DNA of 34,748 nt from Candidatus Kuenenia stuttgartensis (GCA_945861975.1 CAMAXD010000017.1:1-34748), one strand, 5' to 3'; counted from the stretch's first letter, positions 25,161 to 34,748 are shown. A program made the numbers and translations. The notes: a model not told the origin generated them from the letters alone.

Positions 25161-27173
25161 TCAGTCACCAAAGACGATCGACCTACCTTTCCAGTCTGTG
25201 CTGGATGTGGCTTCCGCTGCGAACTGTGCTTCGGCTCTTACCGTTGCAGTGAACAACCGCGATCTGGATGCCACCAGCACCGGCAGCATCTCAATCGGCA
25301 TTGAACGAGTCAGGTTCAGGATGGAGGGCTGCTGATCTACTCCACCGTTGATCATCGGGGCAATCGCGATTTCGACTGGCGGTTCGTACAGCGATGCCAG
25401 CAGCACGATCGTCTCAACCCCGGACCGAGCACGCAGCCTCAGTTCTTGCAACTTGGGGCACTCCTGACGCACAATCTGGATAGCTCGTCGAATATCCCAG
25501 ACTCGCATCTCATCAACCGTCATGCCCAGCAACTGAAACCGGCGACGAATCTGGATCTGTTTGGCTTCGTTACCGAGCCATGCCCCGCGGCCTGCACCTC
25601 GCGGAGCAGTCACAGCCTGCGCCTGAACAGGAGGCAGATCCACATTCACACTGCCCTTCTCCGAATCAGAGTTCAGTTCGACCACAAGTTCCAGCGACGT
25701 AATCTCCTTCAGCGATTGACCATGAGGGACGCTGACGTCGACGGACAGAGAAACATGCGGTTCACTGTCGAAGTTGAGTCGGTGCACATCCTGCACATCT
25801 CCTTCAGAGATTTGCTCAACGTGAACCCTATTTGAGATCGCGGCGCTATCCATCTGCGGCCACGCTCGAAAGCTGCGATCCAGTAACCGAGTTCCAAATC
25901 CATTCAAAAGCGTCTCCTGAGTCTTCAGCACTTCTCCGACCGATAGTGGTGTGGCAGCAGGAACAAACAACTCATCAACTCGAGTATTGATTTCGTCGGC
26001 AGGAGTCTGTCCCAGCACTTTCAACTGTTCGGGCTGAAAATATCTGACCGCCGTTTTATCAATCATGGACATGTCGTCTTTGAGGAAGCGATTAAACCAG
26101 CGAAACGCATGAATATGCAGCTCCTGAGTGTCGGAGTGCGGACCTTCGGTGATTTGCAGGCCCAGATTCTTATCAGCATCCAGCAACCGATAGATGTGCC
26201 GCACCTGACGATGAATGTCGACAACTCCTTCCAGCGGAAAAATTGTGTCTTTGTCGGTGTTGGAAATCAGCAGCGGTCGAGGAGCAACCAGCGCAGCGAC
26301 TTTTGCGTAATCCCACCGATAGGTGTTAACCATGAACATGCAGTCGCAATGACCTTCGACGCAGCCATTCACCACATGATCACGCAGCGATGTAATTCCA
26401 GCGACTGGAACAGCACAGCGAATGCGTTCATCAAGTGCGGAGATCCACCAACTGTAGGCACCGCCACCGGACCGACCTGTGACGCCAATTCTGGTCGCAT
26501 CCACTTCCGGACGAGTCTCAAGATAATCCAGCGACCGAATACAGTTCCACGCTTCGACTCCCGCCGGCGTGTAGCCGCGGGAGTTCCACCACCAGCGATT
26601 CATCTTGTAGGTGCCATGATGAATCCCCTCAATCTCGCCCAATTGCAGAGTATCAATGATCAGGCAGTTGTACCCGTTGCGGGCGAACCAGCTTCCGTGA
26701 TAGTGATAATGAGTCTTATTGCCGTAACTGACGCCGTCCTTTTTGACCTGTCCGTGACCGCAAACATACAGAATTGTGGGCAGTGGTTTATCAGCGTTCT
26801 TTGGTCGGTAGAAATTACCTGTGACGTAGAGCCCTGGCATGGACTGAAAGTGAACTCGTTCGACAACGAATTCCGCCTCGTCCGTCGTTCCCTCTACCAC
26901 AGGCTGCAGCGGCGTCTTCGCCGGCAGCGGATTCAGCCCAAGCATATCGAATAGTTGTTCTCGCAACTTCGGCTTTGCTTCATTCCATTCTGCCGCCGAC
27001 TGGAACTGAGACAATTCGTTCGCTTGTTCAAGTTTGCTGACTTCTGATTCGAAGTAAGCAGCAAGTTCGGGATTCTCGCGAAGTGACCAATCCTGAGCCC
27101 TGGCCGACACACTCACCGAAAAGGTTATGAGATAAATCAGCAGGGCCACGACAGAGAATGAGCAGCGTCGCAT
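25161..27173 (-). CDS. Exported acetyl-xylan-esterase-like alpha/beta hydrolase
   Basis: Start chosen at internal Met MRRCSFSVVALLIYLITFSVSVSARAQ (signal peptide). PTILYVCGHGQVKKDG, GVTGRSGGGAYSWWISALDERI (G-x-S-x-G nucleophile elbow), PRPLLISNTDKDTIFPLEGV. Confidence 0.87.
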   Translation of the reverse strand: MRRCSFSVVALLIYLITFSVSVSARAQDWSLRENPELAAYFESEVSKLEQANELSQFQSAAEWNEAKPKLREQLFDMLGLNPLPAKTPLQPVVEGTTDEAEFVVERVHFQSMPGLYVTGNFYRPKNADKPLPTILYVCGHGQVKKDGVSYGNKTHYHYHGSWFARNGYNCLIIDTLQLGEIEGIHHGTYKMNRWWWNSRGYTPAGVEAWNCIRSLDYLETRPEVDATRIGVTGRSGGGAYSWWISALDERIRCAVPVAGITSLRDHVVNGCVEGHCDCMFMVNTYRWDYAKVAALVAPRPLLISNTDKDTIFPLEGVVDIHRQVRHIYRLLDADKNLGLQITEGPHSDTQELHIHAFRWFNRFLKDDMSMIDKTAVRYFQPEQLKVLGQTPADEINTRVDELFVPAATPLSVGEVLKTQETLLNGFGTRLLDRSFRAWPQMDSAAISNRVHVEQISEGDVQDVHRLNFDSEPHVSLSVDVSVPHGQSLKEITSLELVVELNSDSEKGSVNVDLPPVQAQAVTAPRGAGRGAWLGNEAKQIQIRRRFQLLGMTVDEMRVWDIRRAIQIVRQECPKLQELRLRARSGVETIVLLASLYEPPVEIAIAPMINGGVDQQPSILNLTRSMPIEMLPVLVASRSRLFTATVRAEAQFAAEATSSTDWKGRSIVFGD

Positions 27174-27276
27174 CAGCGTCTCCACGATCGTCCGGTTCAA
27201 CGAAACAGGGTCGTGACAAAATGCCACGGCCCTGAAAGTTTCAATCGGATTTCACTCAGACGCAAGCGACTGGAGA

Positions 27277-27489
27277 TTATCGGCGAAAGATCCCCCGCGA
27301 TACACCAGTCGATCGCTGACTTGAAGCACGCTGGTAGAAGTTTGAAGTTCGAGTCCGCAGATGATATCGAGCGGCCACACTATTGGTCGCATCTGACAGC
27401 ACGGACAGGTCCCATGTCATCGCGGATCCGGCACACAGTGTTACCATCAGTGCAACGCCCAGAATTCGTCGTACGTTTCGAGCAGTCAT
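27277..27489 (-). CDS. Possible 70-aa secreted basic peptide
   Basis: MTARNVRRILGVALMVTLCAGSAMTW (signal-peptide-like) followed by an Arg/Ser-rich tail; AAAGGTG upstream of the ATG. Confidence 0.35.
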   Translation of the reverse strand: MTARNVRRILGVALMVTLCAGSAMTWDLSVLSDATNSVAARYHLRTRTSNFYQRASSQRSTGVSRGIFRR

Positions 27490-27840
27490 CGCAGCACCTT
27501 TGTTCGTTCGGTTCTGTAAAAAATTAGTCTCGGGTTGCGCTGAATACTACACGGTCTGTTCGACAAGTCTCACGATCTTTGTTGAGCCGGAACTGTAATC
27601 TCTCAAACCTTGCGCGAACGTGTCGCAGGTCTGAGAAAGTATGATTTGTTGCCGAACGGCATCTACCGGGAGTTACCCAGCAGAAAGTCCGTGTTTTCCG
27701 AGGAGTTGCCGGTTGTCAACCTGTGGAGAAGCCGCGGAATCTGCAACACTGTAGTTACAGCGGGGCTCCAGGGACTTCAGGGTTCGGCAAGGGCTGGCTT
27801 TGGCCCATCGTTTTCGGTTTTATTTCAAACTGTCCACATC

Positions 27841-28581
27841 ATGCGTCTGATTTTTCTGGGAACCGGTGGCTACCACCCCAATGAGCGACGACATACCGCC
27901 AGCCTGCTGCTGCCGGAGCTGGGTATTGCGTTGGATGCGGGAACTGGCTTTTTTCGCCTGCCTGCCCACCTGAAAACCTCAACTCTTGATGTGTTCCTGA
28001 CTCATGCTCACCTCGATCACGTCTGCGGACTGACATTCATTCTGGTGCCCATGCTGCGAGGTGAAATCTCCCGAGTTCGTGTATTTGGACTTCACACCAC
28101 ACTTGAGGCTGTGAAGACTCACTTGCTGGCGAATGAGATGTTTCCTGTGCTGCCGGATTTTGAGTGGGTTGAGCTGGATACAGTTTCAGAGGTCCCTGTG
28201 GCGGATGGCGGACATCTGCTCTGGACACCACTTGTTCATCCGGGAGGCTCCGCTGGTTTTCGCATCGACTGGCATGATCGGTCCATAGCTTACATTACCG
28301 ACACAACGGCTCCAGGAGATTACTGCGAATTCATCAGAGGCGTCGACCTGCTGATTCACGAGTGCTATTTCCCGGATGAGCTGAACGACTGGGCTCAAAA
28401 AACCGGCCACAGCTGTGCAACGCCGGTGGCCTTGCTGGCCAAACAGGCCAACGTCCGTGAACTGTTCTTGATTCACGTCGATCCACAACGACCAGACGAT
28501 GATCCCGTCGGCCTGCCCGCTATCCGTGAGATCTTCCCCAACACGCATCTCGCCGAAGACCTGCTGGAGATTGAATTCTGA
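27841..28581 (+). CDS. MBL-fold metallo-hydrolase (RNase Z-like)
   Basis: Start chosen at MRLIFLGTGGYHPNERRHTASLLL. Metal motif FLTHAHLDHVCGL; LIHECYF; GHSCATPVALLAKQANVRELFLIHVDP. Confidence 0.88.
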   Translation: MRLIFLGTGGYHPNERRHTASLLLPELGIALDAGTGFFRLPAHLKTSTLDVFLTHAHLDHVCGLTFILVPMLRGEISRVRVFGLHTTLEAVKTHLLANEMFPVLPDFEWVELDTVSEVPVADGGHLLWTPLVHPGGSAGFRIDWHDRSIAYITDTTAPGDYCEFIRGVDLLIHECYFPDELNDWAQKTGHSCATPVALLAKQANVRELFLIHVDPQRPDDDPVGLPAIREIFPNTHLAEDLLEIEF

Positions 28582-28828
28582 AAGCGGTTTCGCTCTGAAA
28601 ATCTCTCTCAGCATGCTCAGTGCACCACCCGGAAAGCATCGGCCTACCATTTATGGTCCATTTCACTGCACACCCAAACGCCGCCAGAGTTGCACTCCAG
28701 CGTCACCAAACTCTGCGATTCAACTCCGTGTTCTCTGTGACCTCTGTGGTCAATCTTCGCACTCCGACACATCATCCGAAGCAAAGGGTTCTCACTCGGA
28801 GAGCTCACGCTCTGCCGCTCGCCAATTG

Positions 28829-30265
28829 CTAAATCAGAATGTCGTGCAGAACTTCGCCGTGGACATTCGTCAGACGTCGCTGGATACCGTTGTGGTAATA
28901 GGTCAGCCGCTCGTGGTCGATTCCCAGCAGATGCAGCACCGTCGCGTGGTAGTCGTACCAATGCACCGGCTTTTCAACAGCCTTCCAGCCGATCTCGTCC
29001 GTGGCTCCGTAGGCCACCCCATGCTTCAGACCGGCTCCTGCCATCCAGATGGAGAACCCATACATGTTATGATCACGACCCGTACCGACCTGATCGGCAC
29101 CGGATTGCGTAAACGGTGTTCTCCCAAACTCGGAGGTACACAGGATCAAAGTATCCTCCAACATCCCGCGCTGGCGCAGATCCTTCAGCAGTGCCGCGAC
29201 AGGCTGATCGAGTCGGCCGGCTTCACGCGTGTGATTCTCCTTCACGTCTTCGTGGCCGTCCCAGTTAATCCGCGGAGAACCAAACGAGCCACCGGAAAAC
29301 AACTGCACGAAACGAACGCCCTTCTCCAGAAGTCGGCGAGCCAGCAAACAGCGGCTGCCGAAATCAGACGTCTCCTCCTTATCGAGGCCATACATCAGAC
29401 GAGTCGCTTCCGTCTCCTGTTTGAGATCAGTCACATCAGGAACAGCCAGTTGCATCTTCGCAGCCAGCTCGTAACTCTTCATTCTCGCCAATAACGCATC
29501 TTCAGTTCCGGTGACCGCCAGATGTCGGCGATTAATCTCTTCCAGAAGCTTACGGCTGGCCAGATCAGAGCCAGCAGGAAGCTCACGCGACGGAAAGAGA
29601 TCGTAAATCGGCGGCCCCTGACTCTGAAAAGTCACGCCCTGATGTTGAGCGGGCAAAAAACCATTTGACCAGTTGATCGTGCCTCCAGCAGGAAGACCTC
29701 GTCCGTCCGGCAAAACAACATACGAAGGAAGCTCGTCCGTTTCACAGCCAAGGCCATATGAAACCCACGACCCCATCACAGGAAAACCATTGAGCCGAAA
29801 GCCGGTGTTCTCTTCAAAAGTCGCAGGCGTGTGGTTCGCTGACTCTGCAACCATGGACCGAACCACGGTGAGTTCATCGGCAACCTCGGCGATATGAGGA
29901 AACAGATCAGAAACCCACAGCCCACTCTGTCCACGCTGCTTGAACTCCCAGTCATTCTTTCGAATCAATCCGACCTGGTTGAAAAACGTCGCAGGTCGTT
30001 CTTCAGACTGCAACGATTTCCCATGAAACTTCTCCAGTTCCGGCTTGTAGTCGAATGAGTCGATATGGCTCACTCCGCCACACAGACACAGATGGATAAC
30101 GCGCTTCGCCTTCATAGGAAGATGAGGTGTTCCTTTCGCCTCGGCCGGAACAGCATCAGCTCTCGCAATGTGATCCCTCATCAGCAATGAAGTGAAAGCA
30201 GCACCGGTAAGTGAAGCGGTGGAAAAATCGAGCACTCGACGTCGAGAGATTCCGGCTGTTTCCAT
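28829..30265 (-). CDS. DUF1501 domain-containing protein (Tat-type signal)
   Basis: Start chosen at METAGISRRRVLDFSTASLTGAAF. KRVIHLCLCGGVSHIDSFDYKPELEKFHGKSL, GRGLPAGGTINWSNGFLPAQHQGV, LILCTSEFGRTPFTQSG, GRDHNMYGFSIWMAGAGLKHGVAYGATDEIG. Confidence 0.93.
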   Translation of the reverse strand: METAGISRRRVLDFSTASLTGAAFTSLLMRDHIARADAVPAEAKGTPHLPMKAKRVIHLCLCGGVSHIDSFDYKPELEKFHGKSLQSEERPATFFNQVGLIRKNDWEFKQRGQSGLWVSDLFPHIAEVADELTVVRSMVAESANHTPATFEENTGFRLNGFPVMGSWVSYGLGCETDELPSYVVLPDGRGLPAGGTINWSNGFLPAQHQGVTFQSQGPPIYDLFPSRELPAGSDLASRKLLEEINRRHLAVTGTEDALLARMKSYELAAKMQLAVPDVTDLKQETEATRLMYGLDKEETSDFGSRCLLARRLLEKGVRFVQLFSGGSFGSPRINWDGHEDVKENHTREAGRLDQPVAALLKDLRQRGMLEDTLILCTSEFGRTPFTQSGADQVGTGRDHNMYGFSIWMAGAGLKHGVAYGATDEIGWKAVEKPVHWYDYHATVLHLLGIDHERLTYYHNGIQRRLTNVHGEVLHDILI

Positions 30266-30319
30266 GTTTGACCTCATCAGATTGCTCAGTAATTGGCATA
30301 AGATGTATTGCTTGAATCC

Positions 30320-30340
30320 CCCCTGAGCCTGTCTCAGGGG
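30320..30340. repeat. Perfect hairpin CCCCTGAG-CCTGT-CTCAGGGG
   Basis: 8-bp perfect stem, 5-nt loop, between the PSD1-type gene and the DUF1501 gene. Confidence 0.75.
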
Positions 30341-30371
30341 CCTGCGGGCTTTTGCACCACTTACCAATCGA

Positions 30372-33300
30372 TTACTGTAGATACAGGAACTCATTGCTGT
30401 TCAGAATGACTCTGCAGAACGCCGCAAGTCCCTGGCTCGCAACAAAATCGTCCGCCAGATCGATCTCCTCCGGAGTCGCCTCGCGTCCAAATGCTCGAAG
30501 ATAGACTCGAGATACCTGCGTTTTGATCTCTTCACCCGCCTCCTGCTTCACCTGCTTTGCGAAGTAATCGGCCATCGCAAAGACAAGCGAGTTATTCATC
30601 AGAGATAATGCCTGCAGCGGAGTGATCGTATTTGCTCGCTTCGGCGCTGTGGTTGAGGGATCCGGACAATCAAATGTATCAAGAAACGGATTCCGTCCAC
30701 CACGCGGCATAAAGCGATAGATCGTGCGACGATGAGTTTCAAAGGTCGCTTCCTCAAGCAGCTTGTAGAAATTACTGCCTTTGAATTTGAAATGCTCGAC
30801 ATCGCGATAACCGCGGCCACCGATTTCCGGATTCAATCGCCCTGTGACCACCAGCACCGCGTCACGCAGCTCTTCTGCGTCCAGACGCTGCGGGGACTTT
30901 CTCCACAGGAGTCGATTGTCGGCATCACTTCTGCTGTTTGCTTCAACAGGTGCCGAGCCTTGCCGGTAAGTCGCTGAAGTCACGATCAACCGATGCAATG
31001 GCTTGAGCCGATATCCCATTGACTGAAACTGCACAGCAAGCCAGTCCAGCAGTTCCGGATGGCTTGGCCGCCCACCGTTAAAACCGAAATCGCTGGGCGT
31101 GGCGACCAACCCCTGACCAAAGTGGTAGTGCCAGACTCGATTCACCATGACTCTGACAAACAACGGATTGTCACGATGAGTAATCCAGTCAGCCAGCCGA
31201 ATTCGACGCTCCGCATCCGGGGCATCCGGAGCCAGTCCAAAGCCTGCCTCGCCTCCGGGCACAGCCGAAAATCCGGTCGGCGTCACAACATCGCCGGGAC
31301 TTCCCACATCGCCTCTACGCAGAACACGCGAAGCACCCGGATTGGTCGAGACACAGGTGTAGAGTGTTCGTGATTCGGAGTTCACAAGATTCTGGCGTTC
31401 AATGCTCAATAGGCTCTTTTCATCCACCAATGCCTGATGGTTTTTACGCTGTGTTGCCGTCAGTCTTGCCAGAATCTCCTTCTCGGACACATGGTTAATA
31501 TCCGATGCACCGGCGGATGCGGCGACTTCCTCGGCCGTCAATGCACGATCGTAGAGCACGGCTCGATCAATGCGACCGGCCAGCATTCGATTACCGCCGG
31601 GGAGCCCGTGACGCAGCCCAAAGACGAGCTGAAACTTTCCTGAAGCATACTTTTGGAGTTCACCCGGTCGATTTGCAGCACCATACGGCTTCCCATCGCG
31701 ATAGCCCACAATTGTCCCATCAGCCTGATAGACGATCGCGAAGTGAATCGGTCGTTGAGTGGCCTCTGTTTCTTCCACTCCATTTAACGGCATTGTTCGA
31801 ACGAAACCGTTGCTTCCGGCCATCCATTTGCGAGCTTCGCGTTCGCCAAACACAATCGCGTCAAACGTAGCGCCATCTAACGTCTGCAGGCTGATCGCTG
31901 CTCCCCCGCCCTGCTCCAGGGTATCAAGCTGAACCCAAGCCTCCAGAGTTTTCTCGGCGATATCCGTCGCAATCGGTGCCGAGGCGACGAAGCCATCTTT
32001 GCCGTCGACGACCAGCATTCCATTCTCCAGGCGTGCTCCACCGCTGAGCGTGCCCTTGATCATGCCCGCGCTGTCATTCGGGTCTTCGTTGAACTCCCAT
32101 CGTGCCCAGGCTATGGGCGGCTCCGGCCCCTTGTAGCCAGAGGCTTTGCGTTCCGCGGCAATCGCACCCCGAATTGGCTGTTGGATCGCTTCGAATTCGT
32201 TTTGCAGTCCTTTCATTCGCTGATCAATTAACTGTATTCGCTGCTGCTGTTCGGCCGACAGTGGTACTCGAATCATCCGTTCGCCGTGAGTCACACCATT
32301 GAGCGTTGCAGCAAACTGGTAATAGTTCTGCTGCGAGATCGGATCGAACTTGTGATCGTGACACCTGGCACAGTTGGCCGTGAGTCCGAGAAATGTCTGG
32401 CCTACAGAGCCAACCAGATCCTCCAGTTCATCCTGAGCCATCGACATCCGCATCTTGTCGTTTGAAGGCAGAGTTGTATTGTGCGGTCCAGCCACCAGAA
32501 ATCCGCTGGCCGAAATCGCACTGAAATCATCCGGATGCAGTACGTCACCGGCTAACTGCAATCTGACAAATTGATCATAGGGCATGTCCTGATTCAACGC
32601 ATTAATGACCCAGTTCCGATAGTGCCAGAAGTTGTCCCGCGGTTCGTCATATTCAAACCCATTGCTTTCTCCGTACCTGGCAACATCCAGCCAATGCCGC
32701 GCCCAGCGTTCGCCATAATGAGGCGAGGCCAGCATGCGATCGACGAGTTTCTCCCAGGCATCAGCAGAGTTGTCGGCCAGAAACGCATTCACTTCGTCGG
32801 GTGTGGGCGGCAGCCCCAGCAGATCAAAACTGAGTCGACGAATCAGCGTTCGTTTATCAGCGATCGGTGACGGCGACAGACCTGCTTTTTGAAGTCTCTC
32901 CAGAACAAAGGCATCCACAGGATTCTCGGACCAGCCAGAAAGTTCAACCTGAGACGGTGTGTGACGTTGCAAAGGTTTCAAGGACCACCAGTCAACACCC
33001 GCTCGTGAATCCGTCGTGAATCGAAACGGATCAATTTTCTCGGTCCCCCATTTCGCACCGCCAGCGATCCATACTTTCAGCGTCGCTTTTTCTTCTTTTG
33101 TCAACGGCTTCTTCGGCGGCATCGTATCCGATTCCACCTGCTGCCAGAGAAGACTCTTTTCCAGATCACCGGGCTCAATGATCCGTCCAGACTCTCCCCC
33201 CGCTCTAGCGGAATCGCGATTCGAAAGATCCAGCTTTCCTTTCGCATCCGGCCCTTCGTGACAGCTCAGGCACCGCTGTACGAACAAGGGTGCAATCGTT

Positions 33301-33389
33301 CGATCAAAATCTGTAGTGTCGTCAGCGGCGACGATCCGCACCGACGTCACAAAAGTCAAAAGTACCAGAATATTTCTCGGTGCAATCAT
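30372..33389 (-). CDS. Planctomycete PSCyt1 (cytochrome c) + PSCyt2 (DUF1549) + LamG-like + PSD1 (DUF1553) protein
   Basis: Start chosen at MIAPRNILVLL. FVQRCLSCHEGPDAKGKLDLS (CxxCH); NPVDAFVLERLQKAGLSPSPIADKRTLIRRLSFDLLGLPPTPDEV; HWLDVARYGESNGFEYDEPRDNFWHYRNWVI; WITHRDNPLFVRVMVNRVWHYHFGQGLVATPSDFG. Confidence 0.95.
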   Translation of the reverse strand: MIAPRNILVLLTFVTSVRIVAADDTTDFDRTIAPLFVQRCLSCHEGPDAKGKLDLSNRDSARAGGESGRIIEPGDLEKSLLWQQVESDTMPPKKPLTKEEKATLKVWIAGGAKWGTEKIDPFRFTTDSRAGVDWWSLKPLQRHTPSQVELSGWSENPVDAFVLERLQKAGLSPSPIADKRTLIRRLSFDLLGLPPTPDEVNAFLADNSADAWEKLVDRMLASPHYGERWARHWLDVARYGESNGFEYDEPRDNFWHYRNWVINALNQDMPYDQFVRLQLAGDVLHPDDFSAISASGFLVAGPHNTTLPSNDKMRMSMAQDELEDLVGSVGQTFLGLTANCARCHDHKFDPISQQNYYQFAATLNGVTHGERMIRVPLSAEQQQRIQLIDQRMKGLQNEFEAIQQPIRGAIAAERKASGYKGPEPPIAWARWEFNEDPNDSAGMIKGTLSGGARLENGMLVVDGKDGFVASAPIATDIAEKTLEAWVQLDTLEQGGGAAISLQTLDGATFDAIVFGEREARKWMAGSNGFVRTMPLNGVEETEATQRPIHFAIVYQADGTIVGYRDGKPYGAANRPGELQKYASGKFQLVFGLRHGLPGGNRMLAGRIDRAVLYDRALTAEEVAASAGASDINHVSEKEILARLTATQRKNHQALVDEKSLLSIERQNLVNSESRTLYTCVSTNPGASRVLRRGDVGSPGDVVTPTGFSAVPGGEAGFGLAPDAPDAERRIRLADWITHRDNPLFVRVMVNRVWHYHFGQGLVATPSDFGFNGGRPSHPELLDWLAVQFQSMGYRLKPLHRLIVTSATYRQGSAPVEANSRSDADNRLLWRKSPQRLDAEELRDAVLVVTGRLNPEIGGRGYRDVEHFKFKGSNFYKLLEEATFETHRRTIYRFMPRGGRNPFLDTFDCPDPSTTAPKRANTITPLQALSLMNNSLVFAMADYFAKQVKQEAGEEIKTQVSRVYLRAFGREATPEEIDLADDFVASQGLAAFCRVILNSNEFLYLQ

Positions 33390-33610
33390 TCGAAAACAAC
33401 ACATCCCAATGGCCTCGCGCGTGGGCTCCCGTTCAGTCAGGGACTACTGCGTCATCAGGATAACCAGCCCATTGAACCATGTCACTGAATCGGCGTGGTT
33501 CATTCAGAATCGGAATGTTCCGTTTGGGATGGTTGGCGATCTGAAACGATTCGATTACACCCCGCAATGGTACCCTGCAAATTGCAGAAAACTCTCATTG
33601 AAGACAATCG

Positions 33611-34264
33611 GTGAAAACACTTCAAACTCTCGTGCGCCGTTCGTTGATCGTCGGAATTCTCGCTGCCGGATTACTCAGATCGATGGAGCCATTGATTGCG
33701 GCGCCACCTGAAGGCTTCGTCGCACTATTCAATGGGAAAGACCTCGACGGATGGAAAGGTCTGGTGGCAACTCCGGAAAAGCGAGCGGCCATGAAACCGG
33801 AAGAACTGGCTGAAGCTCAGAAGCATGCTGATGCCAACATGAAGGAGCACTGGTCCGTCGTCGATGGCGAAATGGTGTTCGACGGGAAAGGCGACAGCCT
33901 CTGCACTATCGAAGACTATGGCGACTTCGAACTGTCCGTGGACTGGAAGATTCTGGAAGGCGGAGACAGCGGGATCTATCTGCGAGGCAGTCCTCAGATT
34001 CAGAGCTGGGATACCAAGTTTGAAAAGTACCAATGGCCGGGAGCTGACAAAGGTTCCGGCGCTTTCTGGAACAATAAAACTCACCCACGTTTTCCAATCG
34101 CCCATGCCGACAAACCGGTGGGCGAGTGGAACACGTTTTTCATTCGCATGGTCGGCGAACCACTAGTTCACGGGATCCGAAGTTCAATTGCCTTCAGTTC
34201 ATCATCGCGGTTGATCGTCAGAGACACTCGCTGGCCGGTGCGAAAGGCGGCTAGTTGTTGCTGA
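33611..34264 (+). pseudogene. 3-keto-disaccharide hydrolase (DUF1080) domain protein, apparently 3'-truncated
   Basis: EGFVALFNGKDLDGWKGL...HWSVVDGEMVFDGKGDSLCTIEDYGDFELSVDWKILEGGDSGIYLRGSPQIQSWD...PVGEWNTFFIRMVGE. Homology stops near 34157; the remaining codons run antisense through the end of the neighbouring protease gene. Confidence 0.75.
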
Positions 34265-34748
34265 AAGTCGGTGATGCTGGTGATCACAGCATCCTCAACA
34301 AGCACAATCAGGTCCCCTCGCTGCAGGCCCGACTTTCCGGATAAAGAATCCGTTGCCACATCGTCAACAAACGCGGGGGTTCGTTCAACGACGTTTGGAA
34401 CCATTGTCAAACCGTACTTCGCCGTGAGATCTTTATCTGAGATCATGGGCACATCGCTGGTTGCATCTTTGGGCCTCTGATCGATTTTCCTGCCAGCCAT
34501 GAGGGCTTCAACAACCGGCCTCAACATCGTCAGAGGAACTGCATAGTTGACCCAGGTGCGACTCGACGCATGACGAATTTCTCGACCAATCAAACCCACC
34601 GGCATTCCTGCGGCGTCAGTCAAAAGTCCACCGGCCGCTCCGGAGTTATTCGTGATGGCATCGATCAGCCATATTGGCGATTTGACAGGAAACTTCCAGC
34701 GTCCCTGAGTGGCTTCCAACGGCACTCTGGCCGCGATAACGCCATGAA
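34168..34748 (-). CDS. Trypsin-like serine protease with PDZ domain, C-terminal part (5' end outside the window)
   Basis: Frame open to window end (HGVIAARVPLEATQGRWKFP...). Protease-like IDAITNNSGAAGGLLTDAAGMPVGLIGREIR; PDZ-like VPNVVERTPAFVDDVATDSLSGKSGLQRGDLIVLVEDAVITSITDFQQQLAAFRTGQRVSLTINRDDELKAIELRIP. Confidence 0.85.
   Translation of the reverse strand, partial: HGVIAARVPLEATQGRWKFPVKSPIWLIDAITNNSGAAGGLLTDAAGMPVGLIGREIRHASSRTWVNYAVPLTMLRPVVEALMAGRKIDQRPKDATSDVPMISDKDLTAKYGLTMVPNVVERTPAFVDDVATDSLSGKSGLQRGDLIVLVEDAVITSITDFQQQLAAFRTGQRVSLTINRDDELKAIELRIP

Noticed and set aside
26109-26954. 281-aa plus-strand ORF
   Set aside because: Fully antisense to the esterase gene with a clear domain and signal peptide; no recognisable motif in the antisense frame.
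28499-29494. 331-aa plus-strand ORF
   Set aside because: Starts inside the MBL gene, crosses the intergenic gap and runs antisense through DUF1501; no domain signal.
34161-34177. Adjacent ACTAGT (SpeI) and GGATCC (BamHI) sites at the DUF1080 truncation, suggesting cloning-vector sequence
   Set aside because: The surrounding bases do not match a standard polylinker and the protease coding frame reads through GGATCC naturally (ELRIP-stop); chance sites are likelier. A misassembly check is still advised.
1-34748. CRISPR array, tRNA or rRNA genes
   Set aside because: No regularly spaced direct repeats or tRNA-like T-loop/acceptor pairs were seen outside coding sequence; the GGTTCGAA-like string near 24233 lies inside a coding gene without a cloverleaf.

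Overview
The gene content of this window (PSCyt1/PSCyt2/PSD1-type and DUF1501 pair, TIGR02604/TIGR02603-type dehydrogenase/heme modules, sulfatase, 3-keto-disaccharide hydrolase/DUF1080, SHD1 and YHYH domains) is typical of Planctomycetota. I support about 17 protein-coding genes. These are a DUF1501 C-terminus (window edge), a PutA-type proline/P5C dehydrogenase with a histone-H1-like N-terminal tail, a PQQ-like beta-propeller protein, a 1728-aa ceramidase + LamG-like + PVC dehydrogenase + cytochrome c fusion, a Tat-exported hypothetical, an SHD1+YHYH+YbhB-like protein, a 245-aa exported protein, a Cys-type sulfatase, an ORF fusing the start of an ECF sigma factor to an unrelated C-terminal domain, two tandem Amt ammonium transporters, an exported protein with a degenerate receiver-like C-terminus, a 52-aa membrane microprotein, an acetyl-xylan-esterase-like hydrolase, an MBL-fold hydrolase, a DUF1501/PSD1 pair, a truncated DUF1080 gene, and a PDZ trypsin-like protease (window edge). 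The main signals outside the genes are several unrelated REPIN-like double-hairpin palindromes in intergenic gaps, a near-consensus sigma-54 promoter upstream of the amt genes, two convincing intrinsic terminators, and two gene-fusion/truncation scars. No CRISPR, tRNA, rRNA, complete transposase or phage module was seen. All domain calls come from reading motifs by eye; no database search was run.
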